Shown here: positions 27,572 to 37,063 of the stretch, one piece after another
How the letters are laid out: every line of letters starts with the position of its first letter
Position numbering within the stretch: position 1 is the stretch's first letter
Origin: Rosenbergiella metrosideri
Lineage (GTDB): Bacteria; Pseudomonadota; Gammaproteobacteria; Enterobacterales; Enterobacteriaceae
Assembly (NCBI RefSeq): GCF_022602565.1
Contig: NZ_JALBCV010000003.1
Coordinates: 63,273-127,272 of the forward strand
Direction of reading: 5' to 3'
Length of the DNA stretch: 64,000 nt
Program-made: the position numbers and the translations under genes
Notes under the pieces: model-generated
The model's database searches: none
Told to the model about the DNA's origin: nothing
Seen by the model: only the letters and a program-made list of their open reading frames with translations

Positions 27572-28972
27572 CTAATTGTTACGCGCGAGTACCGACGACG
27601 ACATCTTACGTGTTTGACGGCGATGGACGATACAGCCTGCAGCCACTACCACCAGTGTTAAAATACCGGTTGAGATAACCTCCGACTGATGGCCCGGGAT
27701 AAACAACATGCTACCAAGAATACCGATAATCACGGCAATGATGGCATAGGTCAGGCCTGGGAATAGCCACATTTTATAATCCAATACCTTACCTTTTTGC
27801 TCACAACGCTTACGCATGACTAGTTGTGAGAAAGCGATGACAAGATAAACCAGTAAGGCTATCGCACCAGAACTTGCCAGTAAGAAATCGAACACCGCCG
27901 CAGGCGCTAAGTAGTTAGCAATAACGGCGAGGAAGGCTACGGCCGTTGAAAAGATAACCGCCATGTAAGGCGTGCCCTTAGCGTTAGTTTTCGCGATAGC
28001 CGCTGGCGCGTCCTTACGTTTCGCTAATGAGAATAACATCCGAGAGGAAGTATAAAGCGCCGAGTTAAGGCAGCTACATACCGCCGTTAAGACGATCACA
28101 TCAACAATCAAACGAGCATGCGGGATACCCATCATCTCAAGAACGGTTTGGTAAGATCCCTTCGCTGCTAAGTCTGGAGAGTTCCACGGAACCAACGCGA
28201 CGATAAAGAAAATGGATAATAGGTAGAACAATGTAATTCGCCAAATAACCGAGTTGGTAGCTCGAGATATCTCTTTACCCGGATTACGCGACTCTGCGGC
28301 AGCAATGGTCACAATTTCCGTCCCCATAAAAGAGAACATTGTGGTCAATATGGCAGAGAGCACCGCACCAATACCATGAGGCATGAATCCCCCCCGATCG
28401 TAAAGATGACTGACTCCGCTGACTTGGCTATTCGGTAACAGACCAAAGATTGCCGCTGCGCCCAAAGCAAGGAAGGCAACAATGGCACAGACTTTAATTA
28501 AGGCTAACCAGAACTCGAATTCGCCGTAATTTTTAACACTGAATAAGTTGGTGACGGTTAATATCAGGGTAATAAATAACGTAAATTGCCAGATAGCGAC
28601 GCCTGGGATCCACGCATTAAGAATGGTAGCCGCTGCATTAGCCTCTAGCGGGATAACTAATACCCAAAACCACCAATAAAGCCAACCGATGGTGAATCCA
28701 GCCCAACGTCCTAACGCTTGTGAGGCATAGGTAGAAAACGAGCCAGAGTCTGGTGTGTTCACCGCCATTTCCGCCAGCATGCGCATAATAAAAACGACCA
28801 ATGCGCCAGCCACTATGTAAGCAAACAGTACCGCGGGCCCTGCCGCCGCGATTGCATGCCCTGATCCGACAAATAATCCGGCACCGATAACACCGCCGAT
28901 GGATAACATACGAATATGTCGGGACTTAAGTCCTTGAGAGAGGGTGTCGCTACTCGCTGATAATTCATTCAT
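27572..28972 (-). CDS. gabP: GABA permease GabP
   Basis: GabP imports 4-aminobutyrate with protons. The 466-residue protein equals E. coli GabP in length and aligns throughout: the amino-acid-permease signature LSIGGVIGAGLFVGSGHAI (residues 23-41), MRMLAEMAVNTPDSGSFSTY, WLYWWFWVLVIPLEANAAAT and MFSFMGTEIVTIAAAESRNP. Twelve transmembrane helices are expected. It lies 86 nt downstream of gabT on the same strand, with a terminator behind it, so gabT-gabP is an operon supplying GABA to the transaminase. Confidence 0.93.
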   Translation of the reverse strand: MNELSASSDTLSQGLKSRHIRMLSIGGVIGAGLFVGSGHAIAAAGPAVLFAYIVAGALVVFIMRMLAEMAVNTPDSGSFSTYASQALGRWAGFTIGWLYWWFWVLVIPLEANAAATILNAWIPGVAIWQFTLFITLILTVTNLFSVKNYGEFEFWLALIKVCAIVAFLALGAAAIFGLLPNSQVSGVSHLYDRGGFMPHGIGAVLSAILTTMFSFMGTEIVTIAAAESRNPGKEISRATNSVIWRITLFYLLSIFFIVALVPWNSPDLAAKGSYQTVLEMMGIPHARLIVDVIVLTAVCSCLNSALYTSSRMLFSLAKRKDAPAAIAKTNAKGTPYMAVIFSTAVAFLAVIANYLAPAAVFDFLLASSGAIALLVYLVIAFSQLVMRKRCEQKGKVLDYKMWLFPGLTYAIIAVIIGILGSMLFIPGHQSEVISTGILTLVVVAAGCIVHRRQTRKMSSSVLARNN

Positions 28973-29058
28973 ACTTATTCCCCGAAACGGGATAGTGGTA
29001 GACTACCCCGTTACATACAGACTAATGTTCAAGGCTACCCTGTCGAGTGCCCGGTGAA

Positions 29059-30327
29059 TTAAGTGGCATGCTGCATTAACGCTTCGCTTAAGATCTTAAC
29101 GCCTTTGCGGAATTGATCAGTTAGGATAGTTAATGGATAGAGAAAACGTATCACATTGCCTTTCTGACCACAGGTTAACAACAGTAAGCCTTGTGACATC
29201 GCGGTGTCCTGGATAGCCTTGGCTGTGTGTGCATCCTTAAGTTCAACCGCAATCATCGAGCCTAGCCCTCTAACTTCCTCAATCGCCAAACAGTGTTGGG
29301 ATAGTTGGGTCAGAGTCTCGACCAGTTCATTGCCCAAATTGTTCGCTTTGGCACAGAGATTTTCTTCTTCGATAATCTCAAGTACCGTGTTAGCCGCGGC
29401 GATCGCTAAGGGGTTACCTGCATAGGTTCCCCCTAAGCCACCCGGATTAGGGGCATCCATGATCTCCGCACGACCACTCACCGCTGAGAGGGGATATCCC
29501 CCTGCTAAACTTTTCGCCATGGTGATGATGTCAGCCTTAGCGGTGTAGTGTTCCATTGCAAAAAGCTTGCCAGTTCGTGCAAAACCGCTTTGCACCTCAT
29601 CGGCGATCAACAAAATACCGTATTGGTCTGCGATATCACGCAGGGCTTGCATAAACGCTTGTGGCACCACGCGAAAGCCACCCTCGCCTTGGATTGGCTC
29701 GATAACTAGTGCTGCAACGTTATGTGGTGCGATGTCACAGCTAAAGATATCGTGCAAACTTTCCAACGCTTGCTCTGTGCTCACCTTTTTCCCGTCCGGA
29801 AAGCGAGCATGGAACACAGATGGCACCATAGGACCAAAATCTTGCTTATAAGGTGCAACCTTTCCGGTCATTGCCATGGTCATCATTGTTCGGCCGTGGA
29901 AAGAACCCGTAAAAGTGATCACCCCATGGCGCCCGGTTGCACTCCGTGCAATTTTCACTGCGTTTTCTAGGGCTTCTGCACCCGTTGAGAAGAACGCAGT
30001 TTTGGCTGGCCCCTGCACAGGAACACGTTGATTAATGCGTTCGGCTAATGTGATATAACTTTCGTAAGGAACGATCTGAAACGCAGTATGCGTAAATTTC
30101 TGAAGTTGTTCCGTGACGGCCTGCGTAATTTTAGGATGTCGATGACCGGTATTTAATACCGCGATGCCCCCGGCAAAGTCGATGAACTCACGACCATCCG
30201 TGCTCCAAATTGTGGCATTCTCTGCACGATCGACGTACCACTCACACATTACTGCACTACCACGGGGCAAAGCCTGCGCTTTACGTTGATTAAGGCTCTC
30301 GTTAGTTCCGCTCATCTCTTTCGTCAC
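29059..30327 (-). CDS. gabT: 4-aminobutyrate aminotransferase GabT
   Basis: GabT transfers the amino group of GABA to 2-oxoglutarate, giving succinate semialdehyde and glutamate. It is a class III PLP aminotransferase of 422 residues: FSTGAEALENAVKIAR (PLP phosphate site), FTGSFHGRTMMTMAMTG, the Asp in LLIADEVQSGFARTG and the Schiff-base Lys in IITMAKSLAGGYPLSAVSG (about residue 275). The ORF begins with GTG at 30327; an ATG at 30315 gives a more E. coli-like N terminus, and neither has a clear ribosome binding site. It diverges from the MocR/GabR-like regulator. Confidence 0.92.
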   Translation of the reverse strand: MTKEMSGTNESLNQRKAQALPRGSAVMCEWYVDRAENATIWSTDGREFIDFAGGIAVLNTGHRHPKITQAVTEQLQKFTHTAFQIVPYESYITLAERINQRVPVQGPAKTAFFSTGAEALENAVKIARSATGRHGVITFTGSFHGRTMMTMAMTGKVAPYKQDFGPMVPSVFHARFPDGKKVSTEQALESLHDIFSCDIAPHNVAALVIEPIQGEGGFRVVPQAFMQALRDIADQYGILLIADEVQSGFARTGKLFAMEHYTAKADIITMAKSLAGGYPLSAVSGRAEIMDAPNPGGLGGTYAGNPLAIAAANTVLEIIEEENLCAKANNLGNELVETLTQLSQHCLAIEEVRGLGSMIAVELKDAHTAKAIQDTAMSQGLLLLTCGQKGNVIRFLYPLTILTDQFRKGVKILSEALMQHAT

Positions 30328-30413
30328 TCACCATTAAAGTTAGTAGACTTCATTATTTATCCTTGATACAGATCGATAGCGAGAGCCATTTACGACTAAA
30401 AAGAAGGTACCAA

Positions 30414-31901
30414 TTGCGATCCCTGTATGCTGATCACTTACTGGCAAGGTTACAAAAAATCCCCGATGGACGATTGCACCAGCGCGTATTGCAGGTATTG
30501 CAACAAGCCATCACGGAAGGTATTTTTCCGCCGGAAACGCGATTACCTGCCAGTCGAGATCTGGCAAAAGAGCTGAATATCTCGAGAAATACCGTGCTTA
30601 ATGCTTACGAATCGCTGTTAGCTGAAGGCTATGTTACCACCCGGACCGGAAGTGGTACTTGGGTGGCAAAAATGCTACCGGAATTCTCCCCTGAACCGGT
30701 GCAACCCTACTCATTAGAAAATCAGCGGGCGCTACCCGCCCACAGCCTTTCTACTCGCGGTTCGGAACTTCTCGGCTATGCAAACGCTTCGCCCTATCAG
30801 TGGGGAGCTTTCGTACCCGGTGCCCCCGACGTTACCGCCTTTCCACATCAGCTATTGCGCAAGATAGAGAACCGTCTACAAAAATCACCACAGATCGACC
30901 AGCTCATTTACAGTAACGGTGGCGGCTGCCCCCATCTTCGCCAAGCATTAAGTGAATATTTACGAGTGACTCGCGCTGTAAAAGCCGATGCGGAGCAGAT
31001 CATTATTACTGAGGGGATTCATCAGACGGTCGATTTAATTTCTAGAGTTCTCGCAGATGTGAACGATCCGGTTTGGGTTGAAGATCCAGGTTACTGGGGG
31101 ACCCGAAATATCCTTAGGTGTAATGGTCTGCAACTGCATGCTCTCCCCGTCGATGCGGATGGCATGATCCCAGAGCCTCGTCATGCCCCCCTTCCGAAAA
31201 TGGTCTTTGTCACACCTTCGCACCAATACCCACTCGGTGGACTCATGTCATTAGCTAGACGTCAGCAATTACTTGATATGGCACGTCGTCAGCGCTTTTG
31301 GATTATTGAAGATGATTACGATAGCGAATTTCGCTTCTCCAATCCCCCCCACCCTGCGCTGCAAGGGCTCGAAGATAATGCCCCTGTTCTTTACATGGGG
31401 ACCTTTAGTAAAACGCTTTATCCCGCATTACGGATGGGATATCTGGTGGTACCAAAGAGTTTAAGTCATCCGTTGCGGACCGCTGCGGCAGAGCTATATC
31501 GTGGGGGGCACTTAATCAAGCAGCGGGCGATTGCTGAATTTATTCGTGAAGGGCATTTCGCCGCGCACATCCGTCGAATGCGGCTGCTTTATCATCAACG
31601 TAGGCAGTTTCTTTTAGGATTGATTTCACGTTACTTAGGGGACGCCTTTTTACCACGCTATAGTCACGATGCGGGGCTGCACTTAGTGTTATCGTTACCT
31701 GATGGCTGCGATGACGTGGCTATCGCCAGTCGAGCATTACATCAAGGCGTGGTGGTTCGAGCGTTGTCGCAATATTATTTTGCGCCACAACAGGAGAGAG
31801 GACTTTTACTGGGCTATGCCTGTGTCGACGAGCCGACGCTGTTTACAGCCTTCACTGCGCTGCGTCAGTGTTTATGCCAAGCTGGAGTTATCGAGCCATA
31901 A
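30414..31901 (+). CDS. MocR/GabR-type PLP-dependent transcriptional regulator
   Basis: The protein joins an N-terminal GntR-type winged helix (LPASRDLAKELNISRNTVLN and AEGYVTTRTGSGTWVA) to an aminotransferase-like domain that binds PLP (Lys in MGTFSKTLYPALRMGY). This is the MocR architecture; GabR of Bacillus uses PLP plus GABA to activate gabTD. Divergence from gabT makes control of gabTP, and perhaps sad, likely. There is no ATG near the start. A TTG at 30414 has AAGAAGG six nt before it and gives 495 residues; a TTG at 30363 would give 512 but lacks a binding site. In E. coli the gab operon lacks such a regulator. Confidence 0.88.
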   Translation: MRSLYADHLLARLQKIPDGRLHQRVLQVLQQAITEGIFPPETRLPASRDLAKELNISRNTVLNAYESLLAEGYVTTRTGSGTWVAKMLPEFSPEPVQPYSLENQRALPAHSLSTRGSELLGYANASPYQWGAFVPGAPDVTAFPHQLLRKIENRLQKSPQIDQLIYSNGGGCPHLRQALSEYLRVTRAVKADAEQIIITEGIHQTVDLISRVLADVNDPVWVEDPGYWGTRNILRCNGLQLHALPVDADGMIPEPRHAPLPKMVFVTPSHQYPLGGLMSLARRQQLLDMARRQRFWIIEDDYDSEFRFSNPPHPALQGLEDNAPVLYMGTFSKTLYPALRMGYLVVPKSLSHPLRTAAAELYRGGHLIKQRAIAEFIREGHFAAHIRRMRLLYHQRRQFLLGLISRYLGDAFLPRYSHDAGLHLVLSLPDGCDDVAIASRALHQGVVVRALSQYYFAPQQERGLLLGYACVDEPTLFTAFTALRQCLCQAGVIEP

Positions 31902-31905
31902 CGTT

Positions 31906-31943
31906 TAAAGCCGGACAGCTTTCAAACTCGCTGTCCGGCTTGG
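31906..31943. terminator. Bidirectional terminator between the gabR-like gene and sad
   Basis: A perfect 12-bp stem (31908-31919 with 31930-31941, 10-nt loop) occupies the gap between convergent stop codons. T runs are short on both sides. Confidence 0.7.
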
Positions 31944-31946
31944 CAA

Positions 31947-33320
31947 TTAACGGCGGTCTACCCACACCGTCTGTATGTTACAGAACTCATGTAGACCGAA
32001 GTGGTTCAGCTCACGTCCATAACCACTCTTCTTCACCCCACCAATCGTGACCCGAGGGTCCGATGCGCCATAACCATTGACGAAGACGGCACCGGTCTCT
32101 AGCTGACGAGTGATTTTATCAGCGACCGCGTTATCAGCCGTCCATACCGTCGCCGCTAGGCCAAAGTCGCTATTATTGGCCAGTTCAAGGGCATGCTGCG
32201 CATCACGCGCTACAGTTAGGGTTGCAACCGGGCCAAATACCTCCTCACGGAAAGCGGTCATCGTTTCAGCCACCTCCGCGAGAATGGTTGGTGCGTAATA
32301 GTTCCCCTCTCCCGCGACTTTCTCGCCACCACAGACCAAACGGGCACCCTCGGCTAAGGTTTTTTCGACTTGTAGGTGTAACTCGTCACGAAGATCGTAA
32401 CGTGCCATAGGTCCTAAATAAGTCGTGTCGAGCATGGGATCGCCCATCGATAAGTCGGCGACTGCTTGCGTGAATTTTTGCTCAAATTGTTGAGCAATGC
32501 TCTCTTCAATAATAAAGCGCTTCGCCGCCATACAGACTTGCCCTGTATTTTGGTAACGACCAATCACTGCCGCTTTTACCCCTTCATCTAGATCTGCATC
32601 GGCTAACACAATAAACGGGTCAGATCCGCCTAATTCTAGGACGGTTTTCTTCAATGCTGCCCCAGCTTGAGCCGCAATGGCTGAGCCTGCGCGGACGCTA
32701 CCCGTCACAGCGACAGCAGCAATTCGTGAATCGGCAATTAAGGCAGAAACACCGTCATTATCGATATTCACGATATCGAAAATACCTGCTGGTGCATCAA
32801 GCTTATCGAAGATATCTTTCATTAAATAGGCACAGCCCATCACGTTCGGGGCATGCTTCAGCAAATAGGTGTTCCCTGCTAACAACATCCCCGCTGCACC
32901 ACGAAGAATTTGCCAGTACGGGAAGTTCCACGGCATGACAGCAAGGATTGTCCCCAGCGGTCGGAATTCCTGCCAAGCTTTCTTATTTTCAACCAGTGTT
33001 GGCTGAGGGGCTAATACTGCTGGGCCGTGCTCGGCATACCATTCACAGACTTGCGCACATTTGTTCACCTCGGCACGAGATTGGGTGATAGGTTTACCCA
33101 TCTCACGCGTGGCCATCGCCGCTAGCTCTTCGTTACGTTCGCGCAGCGCTGCCGAGAGCTGTAATAGTACATTGCGGCGTTCCTCTAGCGAGACTTCACG
33201 CCAAGTTTTCTGAGCCTCAGCGGTGCGGCGAACAATCGCCTCACATTCGCTTTGGCTCACAAAAGGATACTCTTTGATCCGTTGACCATTGGCAGGATTA
33301 CGAGAATGTGGATGTGACAT
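31947..33320 (-). CDS. sad: NAD+-dependent succinate semialdehyde dehydrogenase Sad
   Basis: Sad oxidises succinate semialdehyde, the GabT product, to succinate for the TCA cycle. It is an aldehyde dehydrogenase of 457 residues that resembles E. coli Sad (YneI) more than GabD: MPWNFPYWQILRGA, LKHAPNVMGCAYLMK, the Glu in VLELGGSDPFIVL, the catalytic Cys in YQNTGQVCMAAKRF (about residue 262) and C-terminal GRELNHFGLHEFCNIQTVW. It completes the GABA pathway with gabT and gabP, although transcribed separately. Its start lies at 33318-33320 with few bases in common with a consensus ribosome site. Confidence 0.93.
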   Translation of the reverse strand: MSHPHSRNPANGQRIKEYPFVSQSECEAIVRRTAEAQKTWREVSLEERRNVLLQLSAALRERNEELAAMATREMGKPITQSRAEVNKCAQVCEWYAEHGPAVLAPQPTLVENKKAWQEFRPLGTILAVMPWNFPYWQILRGAAGMLLAGNTYLLKHAPNVMGCAYLMKDIFDKLDAPAGIFDIVNIDNDGVSALIADSRIAAVAVTGSVRAGSAIAAQAGAALKKTVLELGGSDPFIVLADADLDEGVKAAVIGRYQNTGQVCMAAKRFIIEESIAQQFEQKFTQAVADLSMGDPMLDTTYLGPMARYDLRDELHLQVEKTLAEGARLVCGGEKVAGEGNYYAPTILAEVAETMTAFREEVFGPVATLTVARDAQHALELANNSDFGLAATVWTADNAVADKITRQLETGAVFVNGYGASDPRVTIGGVKKSGYGRELNHFGLHEFCNIQTVWVDRR

Positions 33321-33435
33321 AGCGACCTCATAACAAATGAATTAACGATGACCACAACACTACGTGTTTTTAATAACCAATAAAAATGAATAATTAAAAC
33401 AAAGTTATTATCTAAAAAAGAATAACTTCCCTCTA

Positions 33436-34746
33436 TCATGACGGTGTGGTCGGATTATCGTTTGATTCGATAGGTTCTTCATCGTCGGTATTCACCATCG
33501 TATTGATGATATCCGCTTCATCGATCACCGGATTTAACGCCGCGGTTAATGGCGAGCTCACCAAGCCATCGGTCAGCGGTACGTGTGCAACCGCCTCTTC
33601 TTGTAAGCGCTTAGGAACAGGGAGGGTTTTCCAACTCAGCGCAAAAATCGTCCCGCCGCACACCACAAAAAACAGATAGAGCATATTCCCGCCAAAAGAC
33701 TCCATTAATACGCCGGTAAATAGAGGACCGATACTGGCACCAATCCCGTAGGACATCAGCAGACAAGCCGTCAACGATACACGGCGCTCTGGGGTAATTC
33801 GGTCATTGGCGATAGCTACCGCTAAAGGGTAGAGCGCAAACTGCACCATACTGGCTAAAAAAGCGATCGCCATCAGTACGATAAAAGAGGTATGTACCAG
33901 AAAAACCAGTGGTAACGACGCCAAGACATAGAGCGATGAGGTCGCTAGTAGGAGCCGTTGTCGTTCATATCGGTCAGACAGCCAACTCAGTGGAAACTGA
34001 GTCACCAGTCCGGCAAAGATCGTTAAGGCCATAAATAAGCCGACCTGTGACGTATCGAACGATAAGGTGCTGGCATAGACCGGCGCCATGCCATAGAAAG
34101 CCCCGATAATCATCCCCGTTACCAAGGTAATTACCAGTATTCGCGGAATATTTTTAAAAAAGTAACCAAGCTCTAAGGGCGCGGGTGACATCGGTTGAAC
34201 TTTGGTGCGTGTTGTCAAAGCTATCGGTACCAAGCAGAGCGAGAAGCAAAGCCCAACGATTAATAAAGGAACGAGTTGATTGCTAAAGTGCAGCGTTAAT
34301 ATCACCTGCCCTGCCGAGAGGCCTAAATAGGTGGCGACCATATACAGACCGAAAATGACGCCGCGTTGCTGAGGTTCAGCTTGGTCATTTAACCAGCTCT
34401 CCAACACCATATACTGGCACATCATCGCTAAACCGATGATAAAGCGTAAGGCAATCCATACAGGTACCCAATCCGTCATCCCATGGCCGATGACTGAGGC
34501 GGTAATGATGCCGGCACAGGCGACATAAGCGCGGATATGGCCGACACGGGCAATAAGGTTATGGCCAACTTTGCCACCAATCACTAGTCCGATATAGTTA
34601 GCCGCCGTGATGGCACCGATCATCGCACCTGAAACCTGCTGCCAACTCAAGCGTAATGAGACCCAAGTGGTCAATAAGCCGGAACCCAGTAGTAAAAGAA
34701 GCGTAGCAAAATAAAGAGGCAGAAAGGCATTAACAATTTTGTGCAT
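33436..34746 (-). CDS. YcaD-like MFS transporter
   Basis: A 436-residue inner-membrane carrier of the major facilitator superfamily, resembling the YcaD group: LGSGLLTTWVSLRLSW, AANYIGLVIGGKVGHNLIARVG, LRFIIGLAMMCQYMVLESWLND and a C-terminal-half loop QFPLSWLSDRYERQRLLL. About twelve helices, followed by an acidic cytoplasmic tail of some 45 residues (rich in Asp, Glu, Asn) that YcaD lacks. The substrate is unknown. It lies between sad and betT on the same strand, with more than 80 nt to each, so it is probably its own transcription unit. Confidence 0.82.
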   Translation of the reverse strand: MHKIVNAFLPLYFATLLLLLGSGLLTTWVSLRLSWQQVSGAMIGAITAANYIGLVIGGKVGHNLIARVGHIRAYVACAGIITASVIGHGMTDWVPVWIALRFIIGLAMMCQYMVLESWLNDQAEPQQRGVIFGLYMVATYLGLSAGQVILTLHFSNQLVPLLIVGLCFSLCLVPIALTTRTKVQPMSPAPLELGYFFKNIPRILVITLVTGMIIGAFYGMAPVYASTLSFDTSQVGLFMALTIFAGLVTQFPLSWLSDRYERQRLLLATSSLYVLASLPLVFLVHTSFIVLMAIAFLASMVQFALYPLAVAIANDRITPERRVSLTACLLMSYGIGASIGPLFTGVLMESFGGNMLYLFFVVCGGTIFALSWKTLPVPKRLQEEAVAHVPLTDGLVSSPLTAALNPVIDEADIINTMVNTDDEEPIESNDNPTTPS

Positions 34747-34793
34747 AGCAGTATTCCAAAGAGTAATTACGATGGTGCCGACACGGTTGAAGA

Positions 34794-34821
34794 CAATAAA
34801 GGGCTGGCGAGGATCCAGCCC
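34794..34821 (-). terminator. Candidate betT terminator
   Basis: A 7-bp GC stem (34801-34807 with 34815-34821) is followed on the minus strand by TTTATTG, just past the betT stop at 34833. Confidence 0.6.
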
Positions 34822-34832
34822 TGATTGCGTCT

Positions 34833-36863
34833 TTATAGATTGGGGAAATTAATATGATTCCCCGGTGCTTCGCGATGAAGGTGGATAAAGTTAAGGTGTC
34901 GCTCATACTGGTCCAGCATGTCGATAATCACCTGCTCCTTACTGTAGCCGATTAAATCATTACCTTGGCTACCTTCAACCAAGAAGGTTTCAAGACGATA
35001 GTAGGTCGATTTACCACTTCGCGCGCGGTAAGTAAAGCCCGGTATCGCATATTTCTGTGGCCAAATCTCATACAAGAAGTTCTGTTCGTCACCGAGATTC
35101 ACCATCAGTGACAGATGGCCCAAGCCGCCTTCCTCTTCAGGAGGTAAACGTTGCAGTTCAACATTTGCTCCTCTCACCTCAAGCTCTTTGGCAACATCTT
35201 GCATCGCCGGATAACAGATCGTGTCCATCATCTGTTCTGTATAACGACTGCCTGGGTAGGTCATTAATCGTGTCAGACGTTTCTTCCATGAGAGGCGATC
35301 ATTCGCATTTACCAGATACGGCGCGGTATCTCTATTTGCGCTAGCACGGCGGAAGTCTTCAACCCGTAAGGATTTGAATAACCCGGCCATCACGAAGAAG
35401 ATTACGAAACTAAAGGGTAATCCCATAATCACCGTCGTATTTTGCAGCGCAGAAATACCGTTGGCCATCAACATCCCTAAAGTTAACACTCCAATCGTTA
35501 CTGACCAGAAGATACGAACCCAGTTAGGAGAGTCAGAGTTGATATCCTTCAAACGGGTAGTGAAGTTACCTAATACTAACGAACCAGAATCGGCAGACGT
35601 TACATAAAATAGTAAACCGGTAATCGTCGCGACCGACGCACTGAAAGTAAATCCTGGATAGTGCGCTAACAGACTATAAAAACCGCGTTCTGGGTGCGCT
35701 AGCACCTCTTGAGCAAAGGCATGATCACCATGGATAATTTCATAAAGTGAGGCGTTACCAAATACCGATAACCACAATAATGTGAAGGTAAACGGAATAA
35801 TTAACGTACCCAACACGAATTCACGGATCGTCCGCCCGCGGCTAATGCGCGCCAAGAACAGTCCGACGAACGGTGACCAAGCAACCCACCATGCCCAGAA
35901 AAAGAGCGTCCAGTTATTCATCCATTGTGTCGGACGGTCAAAGGCGAACGTATCCAGTGCCATACCCATAAAACGGTTAACATAGTCACCGATGTTGAGC
36001 ACGATTGCGTTAAGCAGGAAGCTGGTATCGCCGACACATAAGACAAAAATAATCAGTCCCAGCGCGAGCAAGACATTAAGCTCGGAAAGTAAACGAATCC
36101 CTTTATCCACCCCAGAGGTAACAGAGATGGTAGCAATCACTACAGATAGCACGATCAGGGCTGCTTTAGCGGCTAAGCTGTCTGGGATATGGAAGAGGAC
36201 ACTCAAACCGTAGTTTAACTGCACTACCCCTATGCCGAGGGTGGTGGCAATACCAAAAATTGTCCCGATGACTGCCGCAATATCGACGGTATGGCCAATT
36301 GCCCCATTCACGCGTTTACCGAAAATCGGGTATAACGCCGAACGAATGGTGAGCGGTAAATTATAGCGGTAACTAAAGTACCCCAGTGCGATCCCCATTA
36401 AGGCATACATCGACCAACCGGTAATCCCGTAGTGGAATAACGTCCAGACCATCGATTGACGTGCGGCTTCAATGGTTTCGCCAGCGCCTTGAGGTGGCTG
36501 CATATACTGCGTCACAGGCTCAGCCACAGAGAAGAACATTAAGTCGATACCGATCCCTGCTGCGAAGAGCATTGCAGCCCAACTCGAGAGACTAAATTCG
36601 GGTTTCGATTGTTCTGGCCCCAGTTTTATAGACCCGTAACGCGAGGCAGCAATATACACGACAAAAACCATGTAGATCACAGCCGCCAGCATGTAATACC
36701 AGCCAAACGTCGCTGATACCCAGTTTACGGTTTTCAAAATCCAAGCCGCGGAGAGATCACTATAAAGAATAGTGGTCAACGCAAATAATAAAATCAGTCC
36801 GGCTGATGTATAAAAAACAACCGGATTAATTTTATTATTTCCGGTAGCAGGTGGTGTTGTCAT
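34833..36863 (-). CDS. betT: High-affinity choline transporter BetT (BCCT family)
   Basis: BetT takes up choline by proton or cation symport for glycine betaine synthesis under osmotic stress. The 676-residue protein (E. coli 677) has twelve membrane helices, the BCCT aromatic segment TLFFWAWWVAWSPFVGLFLARIS (about 315-337, given in two parts WTLFFWAWWVAWSPF and VGLFLARISRG) and AAGIGIDLMFFSVAEP. A long hydrophilic C-terminal domain of about 150 residues is the osmosensing tail of BetT and similar carriers. It diverges from betIBA across 200 nt that should carry shared control sites. Confidence 0.95.
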   Translation of the reverse strand: MTTPPATGNNKINPVVFYTSAGLILLFALTTILYSDLSAAWILKTVNWVSATFGWYYMLAAVIYMVFVVYIAASRYGSIKLGPEQSKPEFSLSSWAAMLFAAGIGIDLMFFSVAEPVTQYMQPPQGAGETIEAARQSMVWTLFHYGITGWSMYALMGIALGYFSYRYNLPLTIRSALYPIFGKRVNGAIGHTVDIAAVIGTIFGIATTLGIGVVQLNYGLSVLFHIPDSLAAKAALIVLSVVIATISVTSGVDKGIRLLSELNVLLALGLIIFVLCVGDTSFLLNAIVLNIGDYVNRFMGMALDTFAFDRPTQWMNNWTLFFWAWWVAWSPFVGLFLARISRGRTIREFVLGTLIIPFTFTLLWLSVFGNASLYEIIHGDHAFAQEVLAHPERGFYSLLAHYPGFTFSASVATITGLLFYVTSADSGSLVLGNFTTRLKDINSDSPNWVRIFWSVTIGVLTLGMLMANGISALQNTTVIMGLPFSFVIFFVMAGLFKSLRVEDFRRASANRDTAPYLVNANDRLSWKKRLTRLMTYPGSRYTEQMMDTICYPAMQDVAKELEVRGANVELQRLPPEEEGGLGHLSLMVNLGDEQNFLYEIWPQKYAIPGFTYRARSGKSTYYRLETFLVEGSQGNDLIGYSKEQVIIDMLDQYERHLNFIHLHREAPGNHINFPNL

Positions 36864-37001
36864 TCTTTACCTCAATCCTCTTTCCAAGGGTAAGTAAAAT
36901 CATTAGGCCAATACTTAACCGAGTAAGTATTGCATCGATTAGCATTTTTGAAAGGCCCACTCCTTTTTTATCTCCCCCAGCATAACAATTTATTTTTTTA
37001 T

Positions 37002-37015
37002 ATTGAACAATCAAT
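37002..37015. promoter_or_regulatory. Candidate BetI operator in the betT-betI gap
   Basis: ATTGAACAATCAAT is an inverted repeat (ATTGA, 4-nt spacer, TCAAT) about 50 nt before betI. It resembles, from memory, the ATTG-N6-CAAT form of known BetI sites. Position between the divergent betT and betI genes fits autoregulation by choline-responsive BetI. Confidence 0.55.
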
Positions 37016-37063
37016 CAAAAAAAGTTTTAATAAAGGGGATTTGATAATTCAGGAGTAACGGTG

